64,000 nucleotides of DNA from Nannocystis sp. (GTDB lineage: Bacteria > Myxococcota_A > Polyangia > Nannocystales > Nannocystaceae), in assembly GCA_016712315.1 (NCBI GenBank), contig JADJRG010000013.1, positions 1,309,501 through 1,373,500 on the forward strand, given 5' to 3'. The notes under the pieces are model-generated. The model did not search any database and was not told the DNA's origin. It worked only from the letters and a program-made list of their open reading frames with translations. The position numbers and the translations under genes are program-made. The number at the start of each line of letters is the position of its first letter. Position 1 is the first letter of the stretch. Of the stretch, positions 26,526-35,562 are shown in pieces.

Positions 26526-27371
26526 TCAGCCCGGGCTCCGAACCATCTGCATCCGCCAGTCGACGCCGATCATCTCCCCCGCGGCCATCGGCTCCCAGAC
26601 GTTGTCGCCCTGCAGCGGCTCGCTCGAGAAGATCAAGTGCGAGACGAAGCCCGCCGGTGAGCGCGCCTCGCACTCGGCCGCGTAGCTCGGGCAGGTCTCG
26701 CGGTCCGGGCAGCGCCGCTTGTGCGTGCTGCAGTGCAGCTCCTTGCCGCCTTGGTGCGCCAACATCGTCTGGCCGTCGGTGATCACGAAGGTCAAGAAGT
26801 TGCTGTCCGAAGGGGCATGTGTGTCGGTGCAGATCGGCCCCGCCAGCGCCACCACCTCCGCGAGCGCCTCCCGCGTCGCCTCGATCAGCGACGCGAGCGG
26901 GAAGCCGTGGCGGTGCAGCTCGTGGCGCTGCGACATCTTCCCGAGGATCAAATAGAAGAGCGCCTCGCTGTCCGTGCGCCCGAGGATGAAGCGCCGCAGC
27001 ACCGCCGGGATCCGCTCGAGGATCGCCCCGCGCAGCGCGCCGAAGCCGGCGATATTGCCGTTATGGGCGAACACCCAGCGGCCGTACTGGAACGGGTGCG
27101 TGTTGATCGACGAGAGCTCCCCTTGCGTCGCCTTGCGCAGGTGCGCCAGCACCGTCTCTGAGGTCACCACCCCCGACACGTGCCGGAACAGGTTGTCCTC
27201 GACCGCCGAGGACGCGCTCTTCACCACGTGCGGCGCGCCGGCCACGTAGTACGCGACCCCCCAGCCGTCGGGGTGGCGCTCACCTTGGATCATCAGCGCG
27301 TTGTCAGCGCTGACCAACGAGCGATGCACCTGGCTCTGAATCACGGAGCGAAAGCCGAAGATCCTGCACAT
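26526..27371 (-). CDS. Class II glutamine amidotransferase (YafJ-like)
   Basis: A 281-aa protein of the N-terminal-nucleophile amidotransferase family. Cys 2 follows the initiator Met (MCRIFGFRS) and would become the nucleophile. Family motifs HPDGWGVAYY, AHLRKATQG, NTHPFQYGRWVFAHNGNI and GRTDSEALFYLIL are all present. These enzymes release ammonia from glutamine for a partner synthase, or hydrolyse gamma-glutamyl bonds as EgtC does. No synthase domain is fused and no partner gene is adjacent. A Cys/His-rich insert (HCSTHKRRCPDRETCPSYAAEC, about 212-233) is an uncommon addition that could bind metal. Confidence 0.88.
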   Translation of the reverse strand: MCRIFGFRSVIQSQVHRSLVSADNALMIQGERHPDGWGVAYYVAGAPHVVKSASSAVEDNLFRHVSGVVTSETVLAHLRKATQGELSSINTHPFQYGRWVFAHNGNIAGFGALRGAILERIPAVLRRFILGRTDSEALFYLILGKMSQRHELHRHGFPLASLIEATREALAEVVALAGPICTDTHAPSDSNFLTFVITDGQTMLAHQGGKELHCSTHKRRCPDRETCPSYAAECEARSPAGFVSHLIFSSEPLQGDNVWEPMAAGEMIGVDWRMQMVRSPG

Positions 27372-27516
27372 GAGGGCTCCTAGGGGCGCGTCGCCGCGTC
27401 GCCGACGAGCGAGTGTAACGCGGATCGAGCGCGCGAAAGCGCCGAGCGCTCGCCGGCCTCGCGGATTGAAAATCTGGGCTCAAACGCCGAGAATCCAGCC
27501 ACCCTGTGAGATCAGC

Positions 27517-29370
27517 ATGAGCACAGCCGCCACCGCGCACTACAAGAGCAACCTCCGCGACATCTTCTTCAACCTCTTCGAGGTCCTGGAGATCGGCAGC
27601 AGCACCCTCGGCCGCGGCCCCTTCGCTGGGTTTGACGAGGAGACCGCGCGCGCGACCCTCACCAATTATGAGGAATTTTGCCAACGCGAGCTCGCCCCCA
27701 CCTTCGTCGAGACTGACCGCGTCCCGCTCGAGTTCGACGCCGAGAGCGGCGCCGTCACCGTCCCCCCCGGCCTCACCCGCTCGCTGCGCAGCATGCTCGA
27801 GGGCGGCTGGCACATGCTCGCGATGCCAGAGCGCCTCGACGGCGTCGGCGCCCCTCCGTCTGTCTTTTGGGCCACCTTCGAGCTCACCGCGGGCTCCAAC
27901 CCCTGCGTCGCCTTCTACGCCTTCGGCGCCGTGATCTCGCGGATCATCGACGACCTCGGCACCGACGCGCAGCGCCAGCGCTTCGTCGGCCCGGCGCTCG
28001 CCAACCACTGGGGCGGCTCGATGGTCCTCACCGAGCCCGACGCCGGCTCTGACGTCGGCGCCGGCCGGACCAAGGCGCGCCACGTCGAGGGCGACGTCTG
28101 GGAGATCGAGGGCGTCAAGCGCTTCATCACCAACGGCGACTTCAACGGCGTCGACAACATCCTCCACCTCGTGCTCGCCCGGCCTGAGGGCCACGCCGCC
28201 GGCACCAAGGGCCTGTCGATGTTCATCGTCCCCAAGTACTGGGTGAACGAGGACGGCAGCCTCGGCGAGCGCAACGGCGCCTACTGCACCAACATCGAGC
28301 ACAAGATGGGCCTCAAGGGCTCCGCCACCTGCGAGATGACCTTCGGCGAGCGCGGCCCGGCCCGCGGCCTCCTCGTCGGCGGCGTGCACGACGGCATCCG
28401 CCAGATGTTCCACGTGATCGAGCACGCGCGCATGGCCGTCGGCTGCAAGTCGATGGCCACCCTCTCGACCGCCTACCTCAACGCGCTCGAGTACGCCAAG
28501 CTGCGCGTCCAGGGCCCCGACCTCCTGCGGGCCACCGACAAGAGCGCCCCCCGCGTGCGGATCATCGAGCACCCCGACGTCCGCCGCATGCTCATCACCC
28601 AGAAGGCCTACGCCGAGGGCATGCGCGCGCTCTTCCTCTACACCGCCTGGGTGCAGGACCAGGTCGAGATCCACGGCGGCCACGGCGCCGCCGAGTCCAA
28701 GGAGCTCGACCACCTCAACGACCTCCTCCTCCCGCTGGTCAAGGGCTACTGCTCCGACAAGGCCTACGAGCTCCTCGCGACCTCGCTGCAGGTCTTCGGC
28801 GGCTCTGGCTACTGCATGGACTATCCGCTCGAGCAGTACATCCGCGACCAGAAGATCGACACCCTCTACGAGGGCACCACCCACATCCAAGCGCTCGACC
28901 TCTTCTTCCGCAAGGTCGCGCGCGACGGCGGCGGCACCCTCCGCAAGCTGATGGAGCGGGTCCAGGCCACCCTCGGCCACCTCGAGCTCGACGCCGTACC
29001 CGCCCTCGCGATCGAGCACGAGGCGCTGGCGCGCGCGCTCGGCGAGATCCAGGGGATCTACGGCGCGATCATGGGCAAGCTCCCCGAGTCGCTCTACCAC
29101 GTCGGCCTGCAAGGCAACCGGATCCTCGCCGCCACCGCCGAGCTCGTGATCGGCTGGCTGCTCATCCGCCAGGCCATCGTCGCCGACCGCCAGCTCACCG
29201 CCCTGCTCGCCGCCGGCTCCACCAACGACAGCGAGCTCGACTTCTACCGCGGCAAGCTCGCCGTCACCCGCTTTTGGGTGCGCAACGTCCTGCCTGGGCT
29301 CACCCTCACGCGCAAGCTGATCGAGGCCGGCACCCTCGAGGTGATGGAGATCCCCGAGTCCGCGTTCTAG
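27517..29370 (+). CDS. Acyl-CoA dehydrogenase, long form
   Basis: A 617-aa flavoprotein dehydrogenase. It is longer than the usual 380-400 aa, with N- and C-terminal extensions like those of the DmdC and long-chain FadE-like subfamilies. Visible motifs are the FAD and substrate region MVLTEPDAGSDVGAG, the middle beta domain KRFITNGDFNGVDN, and the C-terminal region LQVFGGSGYCMDYPLEQYIRDQ. The probable catalytic Glu is in DTLYEGTTHIQA. It would oxidise an acyl-CoA to the 2,3-enoyl-CoA and pass electrons to ETF. The ATG at 27517 is chosen because homology starts there; the longer frame begins inside the opposite gene. It stands as a single gene. The fatty-acyl or thio-acyl substrate cannot be told. 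Confidence 0.9.
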   Translation: MSTAATAHYKSNLRDIFFNLFEVLEIGSSTLGRGPFAGFDEETARATLTNYEEFCQRELAPTFVETDRVPLEFDAESGAVTVPPGLTRSLRSMLEGGWHMLAMPERLDGVGAPPSVFWATFELTAGSNPCVAFYAFGAVISRIIDDLGTDAQRQRFVGPALANHWGGSMVLTEPDAGSDVGAGRTKARHVEGDVWEIEGVKRFITNGDFNGVDNILHLVLARPEGHAAGTKGLSMFIVPKYWVNEDGSLGERNGAYCTNIEHKMGLKGSATCEMTFGERGPARGLLVGGVHDGIRQMFHVIEHARMAVGCKSMATLSTAYLNALEYAKLRVQGPDLLRATDKSAPRVRIIEHPDVRRMLITQKAYAEGMRALFLYTAWVQDQVEIHGGHGAAESKELDHLNDLLLPLVKGYCSDKAYELLATSLQVFGGSGYCMDYPLEQYIRDQKIDTLYEGTTHIQALDLFFRKVARDGGGTLRKLMERVQATLGHLELDAVPALAIEHEALARALGEIQGIYGAIMGKLPESLYHVGLQGNRILAATAELVIGWLLIRQAIVADRQLTALLAAGSTNDSELDFYRGKLAVTRFWVRNVLPGLTLTRKLIEAGTLEVMEIPESAF

Positions 29371-29383
29371 GCGCCGCGCCTGC

Positions 29384-31231
29384 TCAACGAGCGCGGCTTC
29401 GGGGCGGCCCGAAGCCGTAGATCACGTAGGCGCGCCCGCTCTCCGCCCCGTTGATCGCGGCGCTCGGCGCGCCGACGATCACATCCAGAACGTCATCGCC
29501 GTTGATATCGCCGGGCGCCGCCACGGACCAGCCCGCGCGCGACTCCTCCGACTCGCCGTCGATCGCGAAGCCACCCTCGCCCCTCGCCACATCCGCGAGC
29601 GAGACCACCCCAGGCTGCTCGCGGCCGAACACCACATACGCGCGCCCGGCCTCGCGCAGCTGCCCGACATCGGCCGTCGGCGCCCCCAGCAGCAGGTCAT
29701 CGCGGCCGTCGCCGTCGAGGTCACCCGCCGGCGCGATCACCAGCCCTGACTGCCCGTATCGCTGCGCCTCGCCGTCGATTACCAGCCCGCGCCCGTCCGC
29801 CGCCAGCGCCGTCAGATCCACCTCTGCCGGCAGCGACGCCGCGCCGAAGACCACGTAGACCCGCCCCTCGCGCAGCCCCGGCTGCAGCTTCACCTGCGGC
29901 GCTCCGATCGCGAAGTCCGGCGCGCCGTCGCCGTTAAAGTCGCCCACCGCCGTCGCCGCCGCGCCCGTGTGCCCGCCGCCCATCGAACCTGACCGAAAGA
30001 CCACATCAGGCGCCGCCTCGTCACCCGCAGCGCGGCCATAGACCAGGTACACGCGGCCGGCGTAGTCGCGCTCATCCACGGTCGCGAACGGCGCGCCGAC
30101 CAGCACCTCGCCGCGTCCGTCGCCGTTGAGGTCGCCGATCAGGCCGACCGCCGCGCCCGCCCACTCGAACTCCTCTAAGCCGTCGATCACGAATCCCCCC
30201 GCGCCGCCTGCGCCCAGATCTGCGAGCTCGACCGCCTCACCGCCGCTCCTCCCGAACACCACGTGGACCCGCCCGCGATCCAGCCCGCCCTCGCTGTATC
30301 CTGGCGCGCCGATCGCGAGATCGCCGCGGCCATCGCCGTCCACGTCGACGCCGCCGACCGCCGCCAGCCCCGCTCGCGCCTGCCAGCCCTCGCCGTGGAT
30401 CGCGAAACCACCGCCGCCCGCCGCCAGCTCTCCGAGCTCCAGACTAGCCCCGAACTCTGGCCGGCCGAAGACCACGTAACAGACCCCGACGTCGTCGCTG
30501 ATCGCGTCGACGAGCTCCGCCCGGGGCGCGCACACCAGCAGCTCCGCGAGGCCGTCGCCGCTCAGGTCGCCCGCGCCGCTGATCGACGAGCCCAGCCGGT
30601 CGCGCTCGCGCCGGCCGCTGATCACGAAGCCGTGCTCGCCCGCGGCCACCGACGAGGCGCTCGGCCGCGCTGACCCGCCCAGGACCATCAGCGCCCGGCC
30701 GCTGTCCGGCCCCGCGTCATCCGCCAGCGGCGCGCCGATCGCCAGATCGTCGACCCCGTCGCCGTTGATGTCCCCAAGGCCAGCGACGAGGGACCCCAAA
30801 CGATCCGCCGCGGCGACCCCATCGATCACGTAGCCGCGGCTGGTCCCGGCGATCCCGCCGAGGCCCAGCGTCACCGGGATCACCATCAAGTTCACCTTCG
30901 CGGCGCTCTGCCCGCGCTCCTCGTCGTCGATCCGATACGTGAACGTATCGAGCCCCCAATAGCCGGCCAGCGGCGCGTACGCGAACGATCCGTCGCGCTC
31001 CACGACCACGGTGCCGAGCTTCTCGGAGATCTGCATGGCGCTGATCACCCCGGTCGGCTCCCCCTCGTCGTTGGCGAGCAAGCCCGCGTCAGCCTCGACG
31101 ACCAACGTCTTGCCGCTGACGACCCGATAAAAGTCATCGACCGCCAGGCCAGCGTTCGGCGGCGGGTCGTCCCCGGTGCACGCGGAGAGCGAGAAGGCGC
31201 TGAAGAGCGCCACACGAGCGCGGAGCAGCAC
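29384..31231 (-). CDS. FG-GAP (integrin-type beta-propeller) lipoprotein
   Basis: A 615-aa lipoprotein. Signal MLLRARVALFSAFSLSAC gives acylated Cys 18. A cadherin-like/VCBS-type beta domain lies at about 30-120 (VEADAGLLANDEGEP, GSFAYAPLAGYWGLDTFTYR). Seven FG-GAP repeats follow, each with a calcium loop such as GDINGDGVDDLAIGAP, GDLNGDGRGEVLVGAP or GDINGDDVLDVIVGAP. Seven repeats make one full beta-propeller. It is likely on the cell surface and may bind protein or sugar ligands in a Ca-dependent way. It is convergent with the acyl-CoA dehydrogenase gene; its stop is 13 bases after that gene's stop. Confidence 0.88.
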   Translation of the reverse strand: MLLRARVALFSAFSLSACTGDDPPPNAGLAVDDFYRVVSGKTLVVEADAGLLANDEGEPTGVISAMQISEKLGTVVVERDGSFAYAPLAGYWGLDTFTYRIDDEERGQSAAKVNLMVIPVTLGLGGIAGTSRGYVIDGVAAADRLGSLVAGLGDINGDGVDDLAIGAPLADDAGPDSGRALMVLGGSARPSASSVAAGEHGFVISGRRERDRLGSSISGAGDLSGDGLAELLVCAPRAELVDAISDDVGVCYVVFGRPEFGASLELGELAAGGGGFAIHGEGWQARAGLAAVGGVDVDGDGRGDLAIGAPGYSEGGLDRGRVHVVFGRSGGEAVELADLGAGGAGGFVIDGLEEFEWAGAAVGLIGDLNGDGRGEVLVGAPFATVDERDYAGRVYLVYGRAAGDEAAPDVVFRSGSMGGGHTGAAATAVGDFNGDGAPDFAIGAPQVKLQPGLREGRVYVVFGAASLPAEVDLTALAADGRGLVIDGEAQRYGQSGLVIAPAGDLDGDGRDDLLLGAPTADVGQLREAGRAYVVFGREQPGVVSLADVARGEGGFAIDGESEESRAGWSVAAPGDINGDDVLDVIVGAPSAAINGAESGRAYVIYGFGPPRSRAR

Positions 31232-31297
31232 GCTCCTCGGTGTAACACGTCTTCGGCGCGCCCGAGCGCCCCCGCACGGATTGCCGCGGCCGCACGC

Positions 31298-32641
31298 TCA
31301 AAAAGGGTGCTCGCCGGCGACGTACACGCCGTGGCCCTCGCGCGAGAAGCCGGCGTCCACGCGCAGCACGAAGAAGCGGTCCCACACCAAGAAGAAGCCG
31401 CCCCCCCGGCTCGCCTGGATCCCCGCGTGCAAGGGCTCGTTGCGCTGGAACACTTTGCCGAGGTCGACGAAGCCGCGCACCCCGAGGCCCAACGTCCACC
31501 GCAGCAGCGGCACCTCGAAGGGCTGGTAGCGCAGCTCGGTGAGCAGCACCGCCTTGGTGTCGCCGATCATCCTGAGCCGGTAGATCCCCCGGCCCATGAA
31601 CCGGCTCCCCAGCGCCTCCTGCGGCTCCAGGCCGCCGATCTGGCCCATCGGGATCAGCGGCGGCTTGCCGATCAGCGCGTCGATCGCGAACATCTGCGCG
31701 ATCACCAGCGTCGGCGTGAAGAGGGGGCGATACCAGCGCAAGCTCGCGTTGAAGCGCGCCCACGTCAGCGACGACCCCATCCACGGCCCGGCCAGCGTCA
31801 ACGACGCGTCGTGCAGCGCGCCAGTGGTCGGCTGATACTCGTTATCACGCCGATCCCACTGCACGCCGCCGATCACGTGGCCGCGGCGGTGCAGCCCCAG
31901 ATCTTGCGGCCGCTCTTGCGCCAACAAGCTCTCCGGGCGGGCGTCGATCCGGTCGACGGCGAAGTAGGCGCCGACGAACCATCGAAGCAGCCCCGGCGGC
32001 AGCGCTGCGGCCTCTGGGAGCCGCCAGAACGGCTCCGCGTAGCTCAGCGAGCCCGCGAAGGTGCTGACCCGGGCGGCGTAGCGGTCCGCGCGGAGGTCCT
32101 CCCCGCGGCGATCCTGACGATCGGCCACGCCGAAGTACGGGAACGTCGGATCGCCGTCGACCGTCGCCCTCACCACGACCAGCTCCTCCCGCCCGAGCAG
32201 GTCACGGAGCTGGAGGCGCAGGTCATGGTCGTGGATCAGCCGGGTCGACAGGCGCATGCCGAGGTCGAGCTGGATCCGATTCAGCGACGCGCCCGCGGGC
32301 CGGTTCACGTAGCGCAGGCGGATCCCGACGATCGCTCCATACGCCGGATCGCTGAGCACCATCATCACCGGCAAGAAGCGATGCTGGCGATACACCCGCC
32401 GCCGCCCCCCGCTCGCCGGGTCGAAGATGCTCTTGTATTGCCGCTTATCGACGACCCGAGGGGCGCTGCGTCGCCCTCGCCGCGGCGGCTCTTCGCCCTT
32501 CGCCGCGTCTCCTTGGGCCTCGGTCGGCGAGGGCTCAGGCGCGACCGCGCCGTCCGGCGCCGACGCGCGCGCGCTCGCCGACGCGCAGACGAGCGCGGTC
32601 GCGGCGATCAACCCGGCCAGGCGAGCCAGCACGGCGACCAC
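31298..32641 (-). CDS. Omp85/BamA-like outer-membrane beta-barrel without POTRA domains
   Basis: A 447-aa exported protein. The signal peptide (LAGLIAATALVCASASARA) and a basic Pro-rich linker lead directly into a 16-strand-type barrel of about 370 residues that ends in a C-terminal Phe (GVYVAGEHPF). MGRGIYRLRMIGDTKAVLLT resembles the conserved loop-6 [VI]RG[FY] region of the bacterial surface-antigen/Omp85 family. No POTRA repeats precede the barrel, so it resembles the single-barrel members often annotated 'BamA/TamA family'. Its role could be lipid or protein translocation, or a plain porin. It has no operon partner, with 66 and 83 bases on either side. Confidence 0.75.
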   Translation of the reverse strand: MVAVLARLAGLIAATALVCASASARASAPDGAVAPEPSPTEAQGDAAKGEEPPRRGRRSAPRVVDKRQYKSIFDPASGGRRRVYRQHRFLPVMMVLSDPAYGAIVGIRLRYVNRPAGASLNRIQLDLGMRLSTRLIHDHDLRLQLRDLLGREELVVVRATVDGDPTFPYFGVADRQDRRGEDLRADRYAARVSTFAGSLSYAEPFWRLPEAAALPPGLLRWFVGAYFAVDRIDARPESLLAQERPQDLGLHRRGHVIGGVQWDRRDNEYQPTTGALHDASLTLAGPWMGSSLTWARFNASLRWYRPLFTPTLVIAQMFAIDALIGKPPLIPMGQIGGLEPQEALGSRFMGRGIYRLRMIGDTKAVLLTELRYQPFEVPLLRWTLGLGVRGFVDLGKVFQRNEPLHAGIQASRGGGFFLVWDRFFVLRVDAGFSREGHGVYVAGEHPF

Positions 32642-32724
32642 TCTAGCGCGGCGCCGCGGATCGCTGCGACACCTCCGCCTGCGGCCGGCCGTCGACGGGA
32701 GAATTGAAGCGCGAGCGGGACGAA

Positions 32725-33438
32725 TCAGCGGCTCTTGGCGCCCCAGATCTTCGAGCGCCGCATCGCCGCCTGCACGTCGTTCATGAAGGACGCGCGGCGG
32801 TCGAGGTTATCGCCGAGGAGCTGCGCGAGCCCGTCGATCAGCAGCGGGAAGGTGTAGGGGGAGGGGTTGCAGCAGAGCAGCCACTCACGCATCTGCTCGC
32901 GCATCATCCCGGCCGACTCGGCCTGCGCCTTGCCGATCGACTCCGCGTAGGCGGAGAAGGTGCCTTGCACGTCGCGGAGCACCGGCCCGAGCTCGCCGAG
33001 CATCAGCCGATCGACCTCGTCCTCGGGCTCGCTGGTGACCTGGCCGTGCACGCCGCTCTCGGCGGAGTCTGGGGAGGCCGCGCGCAGCAGCGCCTTGATC
33101 GACGCGTGCTGCAGCTTCACCACCGAGCGCACCGTCGAGGTCACGTTGTCGCGGTCGAGCAGGATCGCCAGGTTCGACTCCTCACGCAGCGGGATGATCA
33201 TCATCCGCGAGCGGCCGAAGTTGATCAGCAGCTCCGCGAGCGGCGCGCCGACGGTCGCCGAGGCGACGACCATACGCCGCACCGTACGCGCCAGGTCCGC
33301 CGCGATCGACTGGTTGAAGACGCCGTCGCCGGAGAAGAGCGCGCCGTCGTCGGTGGTGATCAGGGCGCCGCGCACCCCTGGGATCGAGCTGAGCTCGCCG
33401 AGGAAGCTGAGGAGGCGGTTCTCCGCGTCGATGTTCAT
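32725..33438 (-). CDS. Roadblock/LC7-like regulatory protein
   Basis: A 237-aa cytoplasmic protein. The first about 100 residues (LLSFLGELSSIPGVRGALITTDDGALFSGDG and the strand RMMIIPLREESNLAILLDRD) fit a roadblock/LC7 fold, the fold of MglB-type regulators of small GTPases. The C-terminal half is helical and unassigned, with adjacent Cys in LLCCNPSPY. It overlaps the REC-PATAN-LC7 gene by ATGA, and both carry LC7 domains, so they may form a mixed dimer. No small GTPase gene is in the window. Confidence 0.75.
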   Translation of the reverse strand: MNIDAENRLLSFLGELSSIPGVRGALITTDDGALFSGDGVFNQSIAADLARTVRRMVVASATVGAPLAELLINFGRSRMMIIPLREESNLAILLDRDNVTSTVRSVVKLQHASIKALLRAASPDSAESGVHGQVTSEPEDEVDRLMLGELGPVLRDVQGTFSAYAESIGKAQAESAGMMREQMREWLLCCNPSPYTFPLLIDGLAQLLGDNLDRRASFMNDVQAAMRRSKIWGAKSR

Positions 33439-34976
33439 CGCTCGCCCTCCACACCCATGATCTGGTCGCGGATCGCGTCGGGGTCGTTGGTCGGCGCCAC
33501 CGACAGGACCGCCGAGGTCGCGCCCATACCGATCATGATCAACTGCTGGCTGTTGGTCGAGCGGGCGATCACCCCGTCGAAGACGTTATAGCCGAGCATC
33601 CGGGCGATCCTCGCCGCGCCGCGCATATAGAAGCCCGCGAGCGTCACCGCGGTGCTGTTATTGCGCATGTCCTCGGCGATCACTTTTCCGGTGCTCGAGA
33701 TGATCGCGACGCCGTCGACCCCCTCGTACTGCCAGAACTGGCCGAGCAGCGCCTCGCGCGTCTCGGGGTCGTCGAGCACGTCGCCGGACGACTTCTTCGG
33801 CGCCCGCGTCGTCGACGACGGCTCGTTGACCGGCTGCGCCCGCGGGGCCGGCCGGCTCGGCGGGGCGGCGGCCGGCTGCGCGAGCAGCAGCGGCTGGGTC
33901 TGCGGCTTGGAGACCACCTTCTCGAGCGTCTGCACCTTGCGGCGAGCGATCGGCACCCCGTCGCCGGGGACCTCCGCGCGCGGGCTCGCGGCGGAGGCGG
34001 GTCGCGGCCGCTGCGTCGCGGCGGCCGCCGCCGGACGGGCCGGCTTGGCCGGGACCGCCGGCAGCGACGCCTCATCGTCATCGGTGGGCATCGCCAGATC
34101 ATCGAGCATGCTCATCGCCGCCGCGGCGACGTCGGCGGCGACGTCGACGTCGGGGTGCGCGTCGGACCAATCGTCGGCCTCGCTGAGCGGCTCCTCTGGC
34201 TGCTGCTGCTCCTCCTCCTCGGCCTCCTCGGGCGGCTCGGGCTCAGGCTCCGCCGGGGGCACGTCATCGGCGCCGAGCAGCCCCTCGTCGAGCAGGCGCG
34301 CCGCCTCCATCAGCAAGTGGGTGCTCGAGCGATGCACGGTGCGCGCGGGCGGCGAGCGGAAGAGCGTCTCGCGGAACACGCCTTGGCCGACCGCGAGCAG
34401 CTTGTAGAACGCCGGCTCGCCGCGGTGCTCCTTGAACTGCACGTGGGAGATATCGCCGTGCTCGAACCAGATCGAGCCGATCCCGTCGCGCGTGGTCACC
34501 AGGACCGCCTTGTCGCGGCCGGTGAGCGCGATCATCTGCACGTAGTCGAAGAACTCGAGCTCGATCGCGTTGCTGAAGAAGCCGCGGCGAGGTCCGATCT
34601 CCGTGACCAGCGCGGCCAACCGCTCGAGGTCTACGGGCTTCTCGAGGAAGCGCACCGTGCCGTCGCTGCCGCGCCCGCGGCGATCGGGGCCCGCCGCCTC
34701 GCTCAGGACGATCACCGGGATCGACGGGTAGTAGCTACCGAGCCACTGGAGCAGCTCCGCGCCGTCGCCAGGCGAAGCGTGGAGGTCGTAGAGGACCAGG
34801 TCGAAGGGCTCACGGCGGAGCCGCTCGATCGCCTCTCTCGCGCCACCGACGTTCACCGCGCGGTGGCCCTCCTGGGACAAACGACGCTCCACCGCCGCCT
34901 GGAGGCTGGCCTCGACGACGACGAGCACATGGACGTGGACAGGGCTACGGGGGGCTGCGGTCACGCGGGCTGCCAA
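33435..34976 (-). CDS. Receiver-PATAN(DUF4388)-roadblock signalling protein
   Basis: A 513-aa protein. The receiver-like domain (about 16-128) keeps the phospho-acceptor Asp in LVLYDLHASP and Lys in FLEKPVD, but only one acidic residue at the first site (LVVVEAS), so phosphorylation may be altered. A DUF4388/PATAN domain follows at about 135-235 (FDYVQMIALTGRDKAVLVTT, GSIWFEHGDISHVQF). An acidic then Pro/Ala-rich linker leads to a C-terminal roadblock/LC7 domain at about 385-505 (YEGVDGVAIISSTGKVIAED). It is probably an adaptor in a gliding or polarity-type GTPase circuit or a two-component network. The next gene also encodes an LC7 protein and overlaps by 4 bases. Confidence 0.82.
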   Translation of the reverse strand: MAARVTAAPRSPVHVHVLVVVEASLQAAVERRLSQEGHRAVNVGGAREAIERLRREPFDLVLYDLHASPGDGAELLQWLGSYYPSIPVIVLSEAAGPDRRGRGSDGTVRFLEKPVDLERLAALVTEIGPRRGFFSNAIELEFFDYVQMIALTGRDKAVLVTTRDGIGSIWFEHGDISHVQFKEHRGEPAFYKLLAVGQGVFRETLFRSPPARTVHRSSTHLLMEAARLLDEGLLGADDVPPAEPEPEPPEEAEEEEQQQPEEPLSEADDWSDAHPDVDVAADVAAAAMSMLDDLAMPTDDDEASLPAVPAKPARPAAAAATQRPRPASAASPRAEVPGDGVPIARRKVQTLEKVVSKPQTQPLLLAQPAAAPPSRPAPRAQPVNEPSSTTRAPKKSSGDVLDDPETREALLGQFWQYEGVDGVAIISSTGKVIAEDMRNNSTAVTLAGFYMRGAARIARMLGYNVFDGVIARSTNSQQLIMIGMGATSAVLSVAPTNDPDAIRDQIMGVEGER

Positions 34977-35314
34977 TCTTAGCGCGAGGATTCACGGAGA
35001 CCGGCATCGCCGGCCGCACGAAACGACCTAGGGGATCGCGGTGCGCGAGTTCGCCATGGTGGATCCACCATGGCGCTCAGGCCCTGCTGCGGCAGTGTAA
35101 CGCTGATCACCGGATTCTCCGCGACAAAACATCCCACTGTGCACCACATGTAGGACGAGTGTGATCGATCGTCGCAGGGATCCACCGGTTCCATAAAACA
35201 ACCAAAACTATTCTCCGGTGACTTGCGCAACCTTGTTTGTGTCGAGGATTTTTTGTGAAGCCCGAATACATTTTCGTCTTCCGCCGCTCCGGGATCTTTG
35301 CCTATGCTGCTCGC
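34977..35314. other. 338-bp divergent intergenic region
   Basis: This region separates the REC-PATAN gene (-) from the Fis-like gene (+). It contains the large palindrome at 35052-35075 and, between 35190 and 35290, an AT-richer stretch with A- and T-tracts likely to hold the promoter of the Fis-like gene. No convincing gene; the plus frame upstream of 35315 could extend the Fis-like protein by 26 residues but lacks a ribosome site. Confidence 0.55.
35052..35075. promoter_or_regulatory. 24-bp perfect palindrome (copy 1)
   Basis: A perfect inverted repeat without a loop, centred on GGATCC. Its inner 18 bases are CATGGTGGATCCACCATG. It lies 76 bases upstream of the REC-PATAN gene start and 240 bases upstream of the Fis-like gene. 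The same 18-bp core occurs at 36544-36561. The lack of a loop argues against a terminator and favours binding of a dimeric protein. Confidence 0.6.
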
Positions 35315-35539
35315 ATGCGCCTCCACCTCGAAAGCTACAAGCTCCACGAAGCCGAACGCCTCCTCTGCGAGGAAGCCCTCACCGCCGCCGGCAGCATTGT
35401 CGAAGCGGCCAGCCTGCTCGGAATCACCCGTCACGCGCTCAAGCGCCGGATCATCAAGCACCGCATCGAGTGGCCCCGCAAGGGCGCTGCGCCGGCGCTT
35501 GAGACTCAGGGCTCGGTCGCCGCGGCTGCTGCCGAGTAA
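35315..35539 (+). CDS. Small Fis-type helix-turn-helix protein
   Basis: A 74-aa protein that is almost only a Fis-like DNA-binding module: helices LHEAERLLCEEALTAAG, SIVEAASLLGI and recognition helix TRHALKRRIIKHRI. This is the HTH_8-type domain found at the end of NtrC activators, here free-standing. The ATG at 35315 is chosen because the HTH unit starts there; an upstream ATG at 35237 would add 26 residues. No ribosome site is obvious. A strong hairpin follows at 35563-35590, so this is a monocistronic unit. It could be a nucleoid-type or local regulator. Confidence 0.75.
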   Translation: MRLHLESYKLHEAERLLCEEALTAAGSIVEAASLLGITRHALKRRIIKHRIEWPRKGAAPALETQGSVAAAAAE

Positions 35540-35562
35540 CCTGCCCACGGCTGGGCCGCGAG

